Source: Atherinomorus stipes
Taxonomy: Eukaryota; Chordata; Actinopteri; Atheriniformes; Atherinidae
Assembly (NCBI GenBank): GCA_023101725.1
Contig: JALJCO010003968.1
Span: forward strand, 2,108,001-2,172,000
Direction of reading: 5' to 3'
Length of the DNA: 64,000 nucleotides
How positions within the stretch are numbered: position 1 is the stretch's first letter; each line of letters starts with the position of its first letter. This document shows positions 24,241-37,590 of this stretch, piece after piece. The translations under genes were made by a program, and so were the position numbers. The notes below the pieces were generated by a model. It was not told the origin of the DNA. It saw only the letters and a list, made by a program, of their open reading frames with translations, and did not search any database.

Positions 24241-27200
24241 ATTTAACTGTTAATGGCTATGTCAACTGTTAAAGTTTGTGACAAAACAAAAACAAAAAAG
24301 TTTCCTCAACTAAAGACCCTTTCAAAGACAATCTGTGCAACTCGTTGAAGTGGGTCAATCAGCTAAAGAAAAGTTAAGCTTTAATTGTCAGACATGATGT
24401 GCAACTAACAAATGAATTTTTCAAAAAGCTTTACAAACTTGCAGAAATAATTTTATGTTAATTGAATATTATGAGCATGAGCTATGTCAGATATTGTTCA
24501 CATTATTGATGGGCTTCAATGTACTTCAGGTACAGATGATCATTATTTTCTCCATGGACACTGACACACACGCTGTGCTTTCAAATGAGCATGTCAAATG
24601 TACTATCTAAAATGGACAAAACAGTGGATTGAAGAACTCATGTTCAAGTAAACTCAGAGTGTAGCACATTTACAAAATGACCTGCCAGTAATCAGTGAGT
24701 AAAATATTCTTATGCCTGAGCCAACAGAAATGGACAAAAAAGCACTGATAAATTGCTTTTCTCATTGTGAATTCTACCCACAATTGCAGCATTTTCCAGG
24801 GTAAATGGAATTGTACATTAAAGTCTGAATATGCCTGACTTCGGGGGAGTGACACATTTTATTTTCTTTTTTTCCCTCCACAGATGTGGCCTGTGGAAGC
24901 CACATTTTTGCGGTGCTTTCAGTGAAAAGGCCATCTTTAGGACCTCTTGATCAATCTGTGACCTTTAAGTACGTAGCCATCTCGTAAATAGGAGGGTGCG
25001 CTTACAGAGACTTCAAAAGCAAGGGGACCCGATAATTTCAAAATGGAGCAGTGTGGAGTGGCGCTGGTGGGGAGTCCATAAAAGCCTGCCTTGTTCTCCA
25101 CACACCTCCTCTTTGCTCCACAACAGCCAGTTAGGGTAATAGCTCAAAGGAGAAGGGGAAGAGAGAGGGAGAAGAGGAGGTACGGATGGATGGATGGATG
25201 GATGGATGGATAGAAAGAGGGAGAGGAAAAGAGCGGGAAAAAAAAGGTAATTACTTTTAATCATTGGCTGAGGAAGAGCTGATGACCCCTACAGTATAAC
25301 AGATTGTACTGTTCCGTGTTGAAAAACACTGAAGGGACCGGATGTGGTTCTGTCAACAGGTAATGACTGGGAAATTAGTTGGTAACCTTAACCCCCCACC
25401 CCCTCCCTGGATCATGGTGAAATATTATTTTCCTCTTTCTCTCAATTTCACCCTTATTATAAGAAGTTATCTCATTATTCCTCTTGATAAGAACTGTACA
25501 ACGAATGGCCTTTATTATATCATAGTTACAGTAGGGTATCACCTAAAGGGAAATATGTGGTTCAACAAGAGCAGAGAGACTGAAACACTCAAAACTACAA
25601 AATACTGTGTACTCATGTAATATTTGTAATCCCAGTTAAAACTTTTTGTTCAGTCACAACAATTTAATTGAAGCTTAAGCATTAAGCAACAAGCAATAAA
25701 ACCTGAATTTGATTGTTCTCGTTTTAATTCATATGCTGCAACAAGGTTCCCTTGCAATCCCCCTGCAAATTGTTGACTTTTCAGCAGCAGTACTCAAAAG
25801 CCATGCACTATAAAACACAGTCTACGGTATTTATTTATTAAAACTGCTCCTAACACCCAGAAATGACCACCCTTTAATTGAAACTACAATTTGTTTTTTC
25901 TTTTTTTTATTCTAAAACAGCAAAATGGAAAAAAAAAAAAGGAATTTAATAAAAAAAAAACTAACCGAGAATTGAAATGCGGTGTGAAAAAACTGTCCTT
26001 GTAAAAATGAACACAAAAAGGTTGAAAACTACCTCGCTTTCCTCAGAGTAAGCAAATGAGGAGTCATATCACTAAACAACTTAACACCTGCAATTAATAT
26101 TATCAGTGCACCAATATCATGGCCCAGAGTATCACTTGTTTCTGAATGATTTCTCTCAGTGTCTCACAGAGTCACGGTGATGAGCTACTGGAAGTGTGGA
26201 CTTTAGCAGAGCCAGCGACATGGGAAGACTTATTGATTTTAAGCGGTGTCTCTTCTTGGGCTCAGTGTGACTAGACAGTGGCCTCATGACAGTGGGAGTC
26301 TTTTGTGGATCAATTGGGAGCACTTGTGCTGCTTGTACCTGTTTGTAACTGATAAGACAACACTTCAGACAACTGGTAATGATTAGCTGAGGATAAACAC
26401 AGAAAATCAACATACTGGGAAACAGAACATGTAGAAGTTTATTGGAAAAAAAAAAAAAACTGGCTCGTATCATTGATCGTCTATTGTTTTTATAAATAAA
26501 ACTCCAGCAACACTTTGTTTTGCTATTTTCACCACCTTGTGATGGTAAATCTAATTAGAGATGAGTGTTTTCAAGACAGATGAAGAATTGCAATTGCCAC
26601 CATGAAAACAAGACTGGATTTTGATTTATTCTTGGAACTGCGTGACAAGCTCTAAGTGGCTGTTTTGTTGTGTCACTTAAGACTCATGAGATCATTGCAA
26701 TTTCATCTATATCCCATAATGGTGACACAGAGAGCCCATATCCTGATCCTGTCCCAGTTAAAATGGGAGCCATGAGATCATTCGTATCGTGACCTAGATG
26801 CTTAGGAACATAGATGGGATGACCCTGCTAAACACTACAGTTATTTTTAAAATGAAGCCAGGAAACATTTAGATGAAGACAATCACTTTTTATTTGAAAA
26901 AAAAAAAAACCTCATATGATGCCATGAGATATGAATAAAGTCAGGGGGGGAGTAATGTTTGAGGGGAAGAAGCTTCTCGTGTTGACATGTGACAGCTTTA
27001 ACCGTCGTCATGGGAAGCCCATCACTTAAAACAGGTCAGATCAAAATGTGCCGTTGGGAGTTATGCCTTCCGTCAGCTCTGCCAAACAATGCCGCAGCAG
27101 TGAAGGCGTAATTCTCACTCTGTTTGTTTTCAAAATTACAGTATCACTCGCACATTATCCACACCCATGCAGTATCCTGTTTTTTTTTAAGGCTGCCTCA

Positions 27201-30200
27201 GCCAATGCATAGTTTTTGTCATGGTCATTCAAAAGGAATTACCAATAACACAGCTACTAATAAAAGGCTTGTAATGGATACATGGGGGGAGGGTTGTCAT
27301 CTTGCTACAGTTTAATCTGGCCTGCAGGTACTCTGGCAGTGGAGGACAGGTAATGTGAGACTCAAAGATTCGCTGCATTAGTTCTGCTTAGCTAACCGTG
27401 AATGCTAATTGCAGGAAGAACAAACTGCTACTCTCCCCTCCTTTTCCCTCTCTCCTCCCCCTTGGACAACTGCAAAGCCTACTGAGAAGTATAGAGAGTG
27501 TCAAACAAACTTTACTTGGAATGGAAACAAAGACGGTTGTTCTGCAAGCAAGATTCAATCTGTAAAGCATTAAATATTGAGCTGTATAGCCGTCATGTTG
27601 ACAGTTCAGTCTGACTGTATTCTAATTCAGTCTCATTGGAAATCATCAGGAATCAGGTTTATCATCATGTCAGATTATGCGTTTTGAGTGTTGATGGTAT
27701 CGGCTCTCAAAGGAAAGGGACTTCTTTGTGTGTCAAATGTAAACCAAAAATGTGTAGTATATTTTAAGTATTCAAAACTGCCATGATGTGAAGATAAGGT
27801 TAAGAACTCCCGAGACCAGGTTTGTGTGACCAGCTTCCTTACTGAAATAACCAAACATGAAAAATAGCTCAGAGTGCAACATTATACTAATCACAAAAGT
27901 TAAGAGTAGAGCTCTAAAGTTTCTCTTTAAAGGGTGTTTTCTACTGAGAGGAACCAAAGCTTGACATGCCCTCATGAGAAAATGGGACAATAAAAGAAAG
28001 AGAACTAAGAATGGGAGAGTTCAATCCAGCGCTAGCACTGATACTGATACTAATCTGTGGGCAAGGTCAAAGACCCAGTTACACACTAGAGGCTATAATG
28101 GCTCAAAGGTGCTGGTCAGTATTAGCCACAGAGCCTGTGATCACACTCTGAGGTTCTGACCTGAGCAAATGAGAGGCCATAACCCTATTGGCAACCACTA
28201 TCTCCTATCAGTCTTCTATCCAGACATCTATAGACTACCTACAGGCCCTCAGGACACAACTATCATATAGCCACTGTACCAAGAACTCCTGTCTTTACCT
28301 TGCAGTGGAGATTTATTGTAATTAGAAGATTCCTTCACAAAAGCTTGGGATCAGCGTTTCTCTTCGGATCTCTGTGCGGTCCCAAGGGGGACACCCTTTG
28401 ATCCCAACCTTCAAACCCTCAGGGTTAAGCCTTCCCTTTGCAAATGAGCTTGTCATGATAGGCACTTCCTAAGTGGCCAATTGCTCAGTGCCATGTCTAG
28501 GTCCTGCTAGTTTAAAAAGTGTGTGTTTTCCATTGCATCCACAATAACTTACTGCATCAGTGCTGAAGACTTTGTTGCCTCCTTAGATATTTATATGTTG
28601 TGTTTTATAACTCTACAATTATGCTCAGAAAAGGTTCAAATATTTCATGTGACCACAGTAAAGCCTATTGAATGTCCACAGTCTCCTAACCCCAACTTAG
28701 AACTTGAACTGCTTTAAAATCTGTGTTTTTGTTTGTGCCTTTGGGAGCCTCCTTACTCTTACTCTTTTCTTTTTTGTCCTTTCACCCTGCCTCCCACTGT
28801 GTTCTAGCCCGATCATCCTGAAGACGATAGTGGCTCTTCAACCTTCAGAGACAGTGTCGAAGAGGTGGTATCGAGTCCCACCCTGCAGCATGTGGTTTGT
28901 AAGTTTCTGCCCCTCCCCATCTCCATCTTTTTCTCAATCAGATTAGTTTGTCTAATAGTGAGAGGAAAGGTTGTTCCCACTGGGCCCTGCAGGCTTTGAA
29001 AAACAGGTGGCCAAGCGCTGAAATGGTTTCCCTGAATTGATCTGAAAAATGATGTTAATGGGAGCCTGCATTCATCTTGGGACCCTTAGTCACCAACATC
29101 TAAAAGATTGTGTGACTGTTTATGAATGTATATAATTACTGTATCTATCAACTCCAGAGTAGATGCAGAGAAACTTTAGTTTGAATTTTGAACATTTTAA
29201 CTAGTCTCTGAATTAAGCTACATTTCCTTTACAATTCTTCACAGTCTCTCTTTATATTTACCTGTAACTGTACTTGGATTTTAAAATATCTTTCAAATCT
29301 CTCTGACCATGATTCAGATGGATTAGCCAGTAGCCTTTTTCAATGACCTTTGTAAGCTTTGTCCACCTGCAGGACCATGGGAATCTCCTCTGCTCAAATA
29401 CATCTTCCCCTCTACACACAGAGCGTGCCTCACCAGCTGCCCAGCACTGAGACGGATTGTTGAGGAGTGCAGAATTAGTCAGGGCAGGGAATCCTTGGCC
29501 TCAGGCCTGGCTAATTCCTTTCTAATGTGACGACAATTCTTTTGAAGAACTGTTTTCTCGCTGACCAAATCTCTTTAAAAGCATCTTGGGGGTGCAAACA
29601 GGGCCGAGTGGGAGTGCGCTGTGGCAGCCCACATCAGGGCCAGAGGGGGTGCTCGGGTTACACCCTGCCTGCCGTGATGCATTGTTGGTGGGACGCCCAG
29701 GCTCCAGTGCTTCCTCCCTCCTCCTCCCCAACCCACCACCTCCATCCTCCTCCTCCTCTTAGCACTGTCCCTCCTGAAGAAGCTGCTGCAGAGCCTTACA
29801 GAAACTCTGACACCAGTCCAGAGGATGCACTCTGCACATGAAACCTTACACTCAACTAATGGTTACAAATGTGTTTTCAAAGAAATCCCTGGCCTCTAGT
29901 ATAAACCACACTCACACCCCTGGATGTGCGTATGTGCGCACACACATAGTCGGTGCCACAAATATGGACACACTGACTTACAAATTTGGGGACAGCTGGT
30001 GTTTGCTGAAGTGGGAGATGTTAAAAAATATTAATCCTGAGATTTGTGGTCTGTGATTTAGTTTAATCTTGTAAAGACATGACACAATTACATACCATTA
30101 ACAACTTATACAACAATAATAACCAAACATGCAACCTTGAAGGAGTTTCCTTTAGAAATTGCAGGTGGCTTGTGGTTTTGACTGACACTTCACACGGATT

Positions 30201-31590
30201 TCAGTGACCTCTTGCTTTTGCCTCTCATTCCCTCAAAGACAATGTATTCCCTTCCAGGGGAGTGATCCCTAATTAGCTGTCAGGTGATAGTGCGCCGCTC
30301 TCATTGTGTTCCCTGCTGCTCTGCTGCAGGCTATGTGGTCAGCAGTCAGTCTCAGACTGAAGTGACAGATCATCTCTCTATACACCAGACCCCTGCAGCT
30401 GAAAGAGACCACTTGGTCTTTACAAAGAGATTCCTACTCTCTGTATAAAGAAGACCTCAATATCAGATCTCATAACAAACACATCACTGGCCCTGCAAAG
30501 ACAAAGGCATCACTTGAGAATCTGTTTATGCTTTTCACAAATGAAAACAAAAAAAACAGTGAATGCATGGATGACTGGATTAGGGTTTGAATTATTTAGT
30601 GGCTTTTGTGTTGTCTGGTTGCTCAGTGTAGTGGTTTTAATGGAGACACGGTTGTCATGCTGCTTTCCAACATGCAACAAATCTGACAAAAAAAAAACCT
30701 CTTAGAAACACACAATCACATATTACCATATTAGATTAAAAAAATAACTATATTTTCCCATAAAAGCCCTATCTTCTTACTTCCCAGGATATAGCAAGTC
30801 ATTCCTGATATAAAGATATGACTTCTTCCTGTCTGTAAGGTCCACTGCAGGTCTCCTCCAGACAGTTCCAGTATCCATCCAGGCAGCAAAGAGACCTTGT
30901 TTGAAGGTCATGTCAGCACCAGGGCGTAAACGTTAGACCTTTTTGTGGTTGGGGTAAATGTACAAGGCCGCCCTGCGGGAGCACTCCTTCCCTCTCTTTA
31001 ATCGGCATGTAACAGGCCCTTGTAGAGCCAAACTGTCTGCGACACATCAGCACTTAGAAATAAAAACCCTTCAGCCAAACCTGCAACGGCTGCGGTTGGA
31101 GAACGGCAGCTGGATCATTTCAGAGGGACAACGCAAACGGGGACACAGGAAAGAGATGATCTATTCTAAGCCTGAGCTCTGCATTTTTAAATCTTCCAGT
31201 TTGAGCACTAAAATATCAGATAGTTAGAAGTTATCTTAATTAAATGATTTTAAATTAAAAGGCTTGTAGACTTTTTGACAGGCAAGTGAATTTAATTTCA
31301 CCTTTGTTGTTTGTTCGTACAACAATATCTTATGATTTCTAAGCTATAATTGTTCCTTGGAACATTTTTCACTCTCCTACTCTGTTGTTTTAATTATTTT
31401 CCTTTAAAAGCATTTGAGATAATGGAGCTCATCAAATTCTATTTATTTTGTTGCTCTGTGATCTGCAACACGTTGAAAGATAAAACATAAGCTTCAACAG
31501 ATTTCATTATGCATCAATATTCAGCTCTATAAACAGTAACTGGACACTCTCTAAATACAAAATCTCCAAAGTTAATGAGACAAACACGTA
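24241..31590. other. Intergenic sequence, no gene recognised
   Basis: Long unique stretch with a GGAT microsatellite at 25184-25211, A-rich runs near 25930, 26445 and 26899, and pyrimidine-rich patches near 29710-29770. Open frames such as 29527-29841 owe their length to base composition. No domain or RNA gene was recognised. Confidence 0.45.
25184..25211. repeat. GGAT tetranucleotide microsatellite
   Basis: Six to seven tandem GGAT units within a purine-rich stretch. Confidence 0.9.
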
Positions 31591-31599
31591 ATATACAAA

Positions 31600-31930
31600 C
31601 ATATTTGTGTCAGTGAAGCCGATCATTTGAAGGAGCCGAGAAAGCAAACTTAACAGTTCTAATGCTCCAGCCGAGAAACTTAATTTACCAATTTGCAGGA
31701 AGACAAGATGGCAGGAAACAAGCCAATTTGCCACGTGTGCAGCATACAGCGAACCCCAGCCTTGCTCCCTGGCCTCATGAGAGGTAATTATCCCTAAAAA
31801 AGAATGCCATGCTGTATTAAGATGTAGCCGCATCAAAACGAGGGAGACAGCCTCATTACAAGTAATTATGAGGGAATTAGAAACATCATTTAACTAAACG
31901 AGCAAATAATGTCCAGGATATTGAAGAAGC
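31600..31930. promoter_or_regulatory. Candidate conserved non-coding element
   Basis: Repeat-free and evenly mixed in composition, with many homeodomain and POU-like words (TTAATTTACCAATTTGCA, GGTAATTATCCC, AAGTAATTATGAGG) and a CACGTG box near 31732. It lies about 4-5 kb beyond the 3' end of hmx2. The enhancer call is from composition and position only. Confidence 0.3.
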
Positions 31931-34900
31931 TGCCTGCACTTCTGCCGACCACTGCAAGTCCCATTACAAAAATTGTAGGTCTTTAATAGAATAATGACAT
32001 GCTTTATCTTCTCTGCCTCTCTCTGAGAGGGTCTAGGAGCAGAGGGAAGGGCTTAGGGAGAGAGGGGAGGACGTGAAAACAACTGTTGCAGAGCTCTGTC
32101 TCGGTGGTCTCATGCTTGAGTGTGTAGCATAAGGCCTTCAAGATAATCCCCCTATTATCCTTACAAATACAAAATGGAGGGCAGAAAATTGTATCTCACA
32201 GCCATTATTGTGTCAAAGGTAACGCTAATGGACTTATCTCAGAGTAATAGCTGAATTTTCTACACGAACTGTAGCCTCTAATAGTTTGATGTGTATTGCA
32301 TCGTGAGTGGCACTTCAGAAAGGACAGCTCAAGAAATGGTCAGTAATTTGGCAATGAAGCTTAATGCAGTTCACCATCCAAAGCCTAATACACATTTTTG
32401 GTTAAATATTGTTCTTGGATATATAACTTGGAGACTGAAAGGTTTTTATTGTGGTTCACATAACAGAACTGTTTCTTTTTTTACTCTTTGTTATAGACTT
32501 GGCAAAATCTGCCGTATTAATTCAAGTGTTCACATCAACTCTAATTCAGTTTAGTAATACTTCCATTAATGCCAGGGACGAGTTAATTGTTTCCATATAG
32601 ATAATACATAATGTTGAGGACAACGTATATAGATATTGTTGCAAACATGAAATAACACCTGTCCTGCACCTGCTGCAGGTGACCGAAGGCACTGTTGTTT
32701 AGTTACAATGTTGTGGAGCTTGTGCAGTCTGTTCTATTGCATTCATGCAACATTTATTCCCCAATCAGCACTAAGACTCCACACAAATAAGCAAAGTCTT
32801 CGTTTTGTTTGTTTGGCTTTGGTTTAAGTAGATGACAGACAAAAAGTTTTGATTGAGCCTTTTTCATTCCATCTCATTAAGATATTGGCTTCTCCATCAT
32901 ACAGATGCATTCCTAATGCTTTTACATGATTTTAACTATACTTTTATATTTATATGTATTTGTACACTAAGTCCATATGTTGTATTTTCTGCACATCTTT
33001 GCCTGGAAGCATATTCCTCTCTTGTTAAGGGGAAAGGTCTGTGAAAGGGGGGCAACAAACACAATTTCCCTTCAGCTCCTTCATTTCCAGTTGATATAAA
33101 ACAGAATCATGAAAAATCACTTCTGCTCCAAGCTCTCCTTTTTAACCATTAACCCATAAATACAGAGCTGGTTAAAGCCAGCGGATGACAGGGCCTGCCT
33201 CAAAAATCTTGTTATACTCCCCTCAAATTCATTTAGGGAGCAAACGGGTCTTGAGAGTTGTCTGGCTTAATGCATTGCGATCGCTTTTAAAACTCTTGTC
33301 TTGAGGCAGACCCGAGATTCTGCATCTGCTCGTGGTGTTCATATCCTTCTACTCTAATATGAAGCCACACATGTTCTCTTTAAATCAAATGGCTGTAAAT
33401 ATGTTGGGAGCTAGTTGAAAAGCCCTTATCCAAATAAATGATGAAAGAACGAAATATGTAAAAAAAAAAGAGAGAGAGAGAGAGAAAGATCTCCAGATAT
33501 ATGAGGAAAGCGTTAGTGTTGTTGCACCCTGTATAAATCTAATGGAGTCTTGATTAAGTTAGTTTTGATCTACATCATTTTATCTCAAGATATAAAAGAG
33601 GTGATATCTGGAGGTTTTTGTATAATTCATAATGATCCTGTAAATATGCTCTAAAAACTATCCTGAGAATCAATTTGCCCATTGCAGTCTGTCTTTGCCT
33701 CTCCCTCCCCACACTGTGTGTAGCCCACAGTTTCCATTACTCCCATCATAAATTATCCCACAGAGTGAATTACACTTGCTTTTCACCTTACCAGGCAGGT
33801 TTGATGAATCCTAAGGCACAACATATCATCTCAACAAATCTTCATCACCATGCCAGTCGCTGTCTCTTTGCAGTTTAAACCACTTCAAATCATTTTCATT
33901 GCCTTGCTATTAAAATTTGTAATTCACGCCTGCCATTGAGGTGATACATAGTTACATCAAACACCCTCCTCTGCCTCCCACCTATTCCTCTCTTTTACTT
34001 TCTGTCTCCGGCTCTCATTCTCCCCCTTCACCTCCTCGCAGCATCTCCGCACGTCTCTCTCTCCCTGCCTGTCTTGTAAATCAAACAACCTCAGGTGACA
34101 GGTCATGCAGATTTCCCACAAGTCAGAGGGGTGCAAACATCCATCCAAAAGAGCAGCACATTGCCGTCACACATGATGACATAATGACCACTTGGAAACT
34201 AATAAACAGCTTCATTCAACCAAAGCTATTGCTCCTTTTCATAAGCGTTACCGTTCCCCATCCCTCTTTCCGTCTCTCCTTTCTCTTTCGCTCCTATCTG
34301 TCATGGATTCATCCTCCTGCACCTCACCTCCTCGCTGTAGCTGGAGTTGCCCATAAATCACAGCTGTTGTCTAACGCTATCCATTTTCCCAGAAACACAG
34401 GGCGGCTGTTGCAGAAATTGGGTCAGGCATAATCTGCGAGGCAGCAGAGCCTGGCTAGTCATAGGTAATGTAACCATTAGCACACAGTGAGAGATTGGTG
34501 GGATGGGTAAAATGGGGTTGGATGGGTGTAGGGTGGGGGGGCTCCCTTGTACATGATGTGACACCCAAGAAAAGCTGGCAAATGACACAGTTTTATCGCT
34601 TCCCATCAACCACGAGTCATCTGAGAGTGTGTGTGTGTGCTTTGCTTTCAGTAAATATGTGTGATTAGATCAAGGTGTGTGTTTAGTATTTTTTACATGG
34701 TCTGCACTGCAAGGTTGTCTTTTTTTTTTTTTTTTAATTCAACCTCTCAAGTCTGTAGATACACTGTCCAGAAAGTGTGGCTGATCCAGTATTCTGTTAT
34801 ATAAATGGAAAATAGGAGTACATCTCAATGACAGCCGGAGTCTCGAACTTTTCCAATATGCCCCCGTCTTAGGTTTCCCCTTACAAGGCCTGATGCCTGA

Positions 34901-35659
34901 GAACTGTTGGAAGCAGACTTCAAATGAGAGAAGATCCCGCCCAGAGGCATGATTGGCTAGTGATAGTGTGCATCTCATTTCCAGCGTAATAAGTGTTTAA
35001 TCTACTTCTTATGTACCAGCTTTAACCTTGTAATTAGCAACAGAGATCACTTGCAGCATTATTTAAAAATATACTTCTGAATGGAAAGTGCCATTTAATG
35101 AAAACACCAGCAGTTTTAGAAAAAGTTACATTTTTTTATTCTGCTTGTAGGCTCAGGAATCAAATAACTCAAAGCTACAATGTTAGCCTTGCAAATGAAT
35201 AACTGCATTATATTTCCCACTGTATTCCTATGAATATTTCATCTCTCTGTGGATGCTGGAATTAAAATGCACCTGTCAGGTCGCTCACAACCAGGTATTT
35301 GTTAGAGCGCCAACAGAAATTCACTGAAAACAGTTTGGTTTTATATCACTTAACTTAATCTTCCTGCCCCCCCACCCCTCTGTTTTAGTAATGGTTAAGG
35401 CATCCTCTCAGTTTAAAACACCTGTTTTCCAGGAGGGAATTGCTACAGCTTTACAATCTTTATAACAAACACTGAATATTATATTATTGATTTCTAACTT
35501 CATTTTTCCTGGTTTTTCTTCATCAGAATGTTTCTGTGCTCCTAGAATATAAAAACTTATGAAAATAACAAAACATTGGTTCTCATCTGTACTAAAAAAT
35601 AAACTGTCCATGAACAATCAAAAGCAACAAAGTCCACATAATAAAACCAAGCAAGCTCC
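31931..35659. other. Intergenic sequence 3' of hmx2
   Basis: Unique sequence with an AG run at 33469-33485 and a T run near 34722-34735. Three CACCTG-type E-boxes cluster at 32656-32681. The 163-codon open frame at 33941-34432 is pyrimidine-biased and lacks any recognisable domain. Confidence 0.45.
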
Positions 35660-36128
35660 ATTTTCACTGAAATAGAAAAATTTATTGAATGTGGTTAATT
35701 GAAGGTTTAAATTACAATAGAAACAATTATATTTTTTTCTTCATATGGAAGAGTTATGTCTTTGTTGGTTAAAATAAAATGACTGATGTGTAACATTTTG
35801 CCAAACCAAAGTGTTGAAGCAGCTCTTTTTGAATCCAGCTTTCCTTAATGTGATATGACAGTTTTTTAATGCAGTACTTTCTCAGTCAAAGGAAGAGAGC
35901 AAAATAAAAGTACAAAATTATTACTGATTATACACATGGTGTATTTTATACATATAGGGAAGTTTGACTGCTTTCTCGTGAGACTTACAGTTGCTGCATA
36001 ATAATATTTTTTTTTCCAACAAATAAAGTAATACAATTAATATACAGGGCTTATGTGGAGACACTAATAAGGATGTTGTATTTGTAATGAGTTTTTAACG
36101 TGGACTGATGAGCATACAGAACAGTCAA
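35660..36128 (-). other. Probable hmx2 3' UTR with poly(A) signal
   Basis: Downstream of the hmx2 stop the minus strand stays AT-rich, with no open frame. The hexamer AATAAA (plus-strand TTTATT, 35681-35686) gives a plausible cleavage point near 35660, for a 3' UTR of about 470 bases. The signal was chosen by position and is not proven; other AATAAA-like hexamers may be used. Confidence 0.5.
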
Positions 36129-37238
36129 TCAGTACTCAATTTTGTTATACAGGTTGTATAAAGGTAATGCTGGCAGGTTGCTCCCCGGGTAATACAGAGG
36201 CGTCGGAAAGGCGATAGACCGGGGAACCGGTACACGCAGTAAGTTGTTATCTCTGAAAACCAGCGGCATCCCCACGAGTGTCTGTGCAGAGGCGTGGGCC
36301 ATGTTGGCCGCCTCCAGTTCAGCTGAGAGCTGCCTTTTCCATTTGTTCCTCCTGTTCTGAAACCACGTTTTGACCTGAGTCTCTGTCAGCTGTAGACTGG
36401 AAGCTAAGCAGGCCCGCTCCGAGCTGCTCAGGTAGCGCTTCATGTCGAAGGTGGACTCCAGCTGGTATACCTGACTCCGGGAGAAAACCGTGCGTGTCTT
36501 CTTCTTGGCCGAGTTGCCCTGTTTGTCCGCACCGTCTGTCTGTCTCTCCTCCGACAGAGGTGACATTTGATGGCACGGTCTTTCCTGCTCCTCCTTATAA
36601 TCCTGCAGCAGAGGCTGTGACAGGTGCGGCCGCCGTGCGAGCCCGTCATTTCCAGACAGGAGTCCTTTAGCGGCACCTGAATGCAGCACGAGGAGGAGGT
36701 GATGAGTTTCATACTTGACAAATAGCCTTTGATTTATTTAAGGATGGTTTTTAAAGAGGCGAATGAAAATATTTATAAGGAGCGTGTATCATATTTTTAG
36801 ACATACTAAATTTGAGAAGTCTTCAAGTGATTTGTTCACTTATTAAATCAATAGCTTCAACCCAGGGACTTCTTAAACAAACTATTCACCATGAGTATGC
36901 TCGGCGTAGCTACAGTAAGCTATTAATTAAATTCAGCTCTATTTAACGCTCAATTGACGATGTGTAGTGCAGCCATGTTTCATCAATTAGTAGGCTCAAT
37001 TGAATTTGAAACGAGAGGAAACATAGAAGGCTAATTATTTGACCTTTCGCTCTCTTTTTCTGTAATGATAGCACAGAGAAAACGAGTGGAAGTAGATGTG
37101 CAATCACAAATACATGCTAATGAGACGTGCCCTGCAGTGCAACAAAACAACAACAAAACAAACAAAAACAAGAGGCCCTACTTTAGAAAAAAAATTATAG
37201 GGTTAAAAACATTGTAAGTAAATGAAGTTGTGTTTAAT

Positions 37239-37302
<64 letters not shown>

Positions 37303-37590
37303 TTATAGTTCCTTACCTAAACAGGAGAAGTTGTGGGATTGGTGCTGCGTGCACGGCTCGCTGTGACCCGTGTCGGAGCAGAAACAGTCCGCTGAGTCCT
37401 CGCCACCGCTGCAGTCTTCCTCGGAGGACACAGACAGTGAACGCCTCCGCGGCGGCGGCTGCGGCCCCTTGGAGAGCTCCTTGGTCCCAGAGCGCAGCTC
37501 ATCGGTTGGTGTGCCTAAAATAGACTGGATGGTAAAGCTGGAAATCGGGCCCGACGAGCACTTGCTCCCGCTGTCCTCTGCGCTACTCAT
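36129..37590 (-). CDS. hmx2: Hmx2 homeobox transcription factor (two coding exons)
   Basis: Coding exons are 37317-37590 and 36129-36676, joined across a donor reading TTAG|GTAAGG and an acceptor CATTCAG|GTGCC. The phase-1 split codon gives Gly92, and the product is 273 residues, the length I know for mammalian HMX2. Residues 17-26 ([10 protein letters not shown]) form an eh1-like Groucho-binding motif. Residues 49-60 carry the family [12 protein letters not shown] segment. The homeodomain spans about 149-208, with W196-F-Q-N199 in helix 3, so Gln at homeodomain position 50 and the invariant Asn at 51. The C-terminus ends in the HMX2-specific [14 protein letters not shown] proteins are nuclear DNA-binding factors that favour CAAGTG-type sites and specify inner ear, lateral line and hypothalamic cells. 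The gene lies 6 kb downstream of hmx3 on the same strand. The start ATG begins the conserved N-terminus. Exon structure and identity are near certain; function is from the family. Confidence 0.97.
36677..37316 (-). other. hmx2 intron, with AAT repeat by the donor
   Basis: This single 640-base intron lies between the two hmx2 coding exons, in phase 1, the same phase and relative position as the hmx3 intron. It is AT-rich. A trinucleotide array at about 37241-37303 begins only some 14 bases inside the donor. The rest is unique sequence with several TAATTA-like homeodomain core sites, none assigned. Confidence 0.9.
37241..37303. repeat. AAT trinucleotide microsatellite at the hmx2 splice donor
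   Basis: About 21 AAT units occur in the hmx2 intron. On the transcript it is an AUU array starting roughly 14 nucleotides after the 5' splice site. Confidence 0.95.

Noticed and set aside
26574..26590. AAGACAGATGAAG word shared with the duplicated elements
   Set aside because: The match does not extend beyond 13 bases and no other anchor of the element is near, so it is taken as chance.
33941..34432. 163-codon open frame on the plus strand
   Set aside because: Its length comes from pyrimidine-rich sequence (Ser/Pro/Leu/His bias). No domain, splice context or family likeness; an overlapping frame exists on the other strand.
1..35660. Known neighbours of HMX2/HMX3 in mammals such as BUB3 or ACADSB
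   Set aside because: No WD-repeat or acyl-CoA dehydrogenase exons were recognised on either strand in this window.
36319..36721. Other minus-strand frames in hmx2 exon 2
   Set aside because: Alternative reading frames of the verified homeodomain exon.
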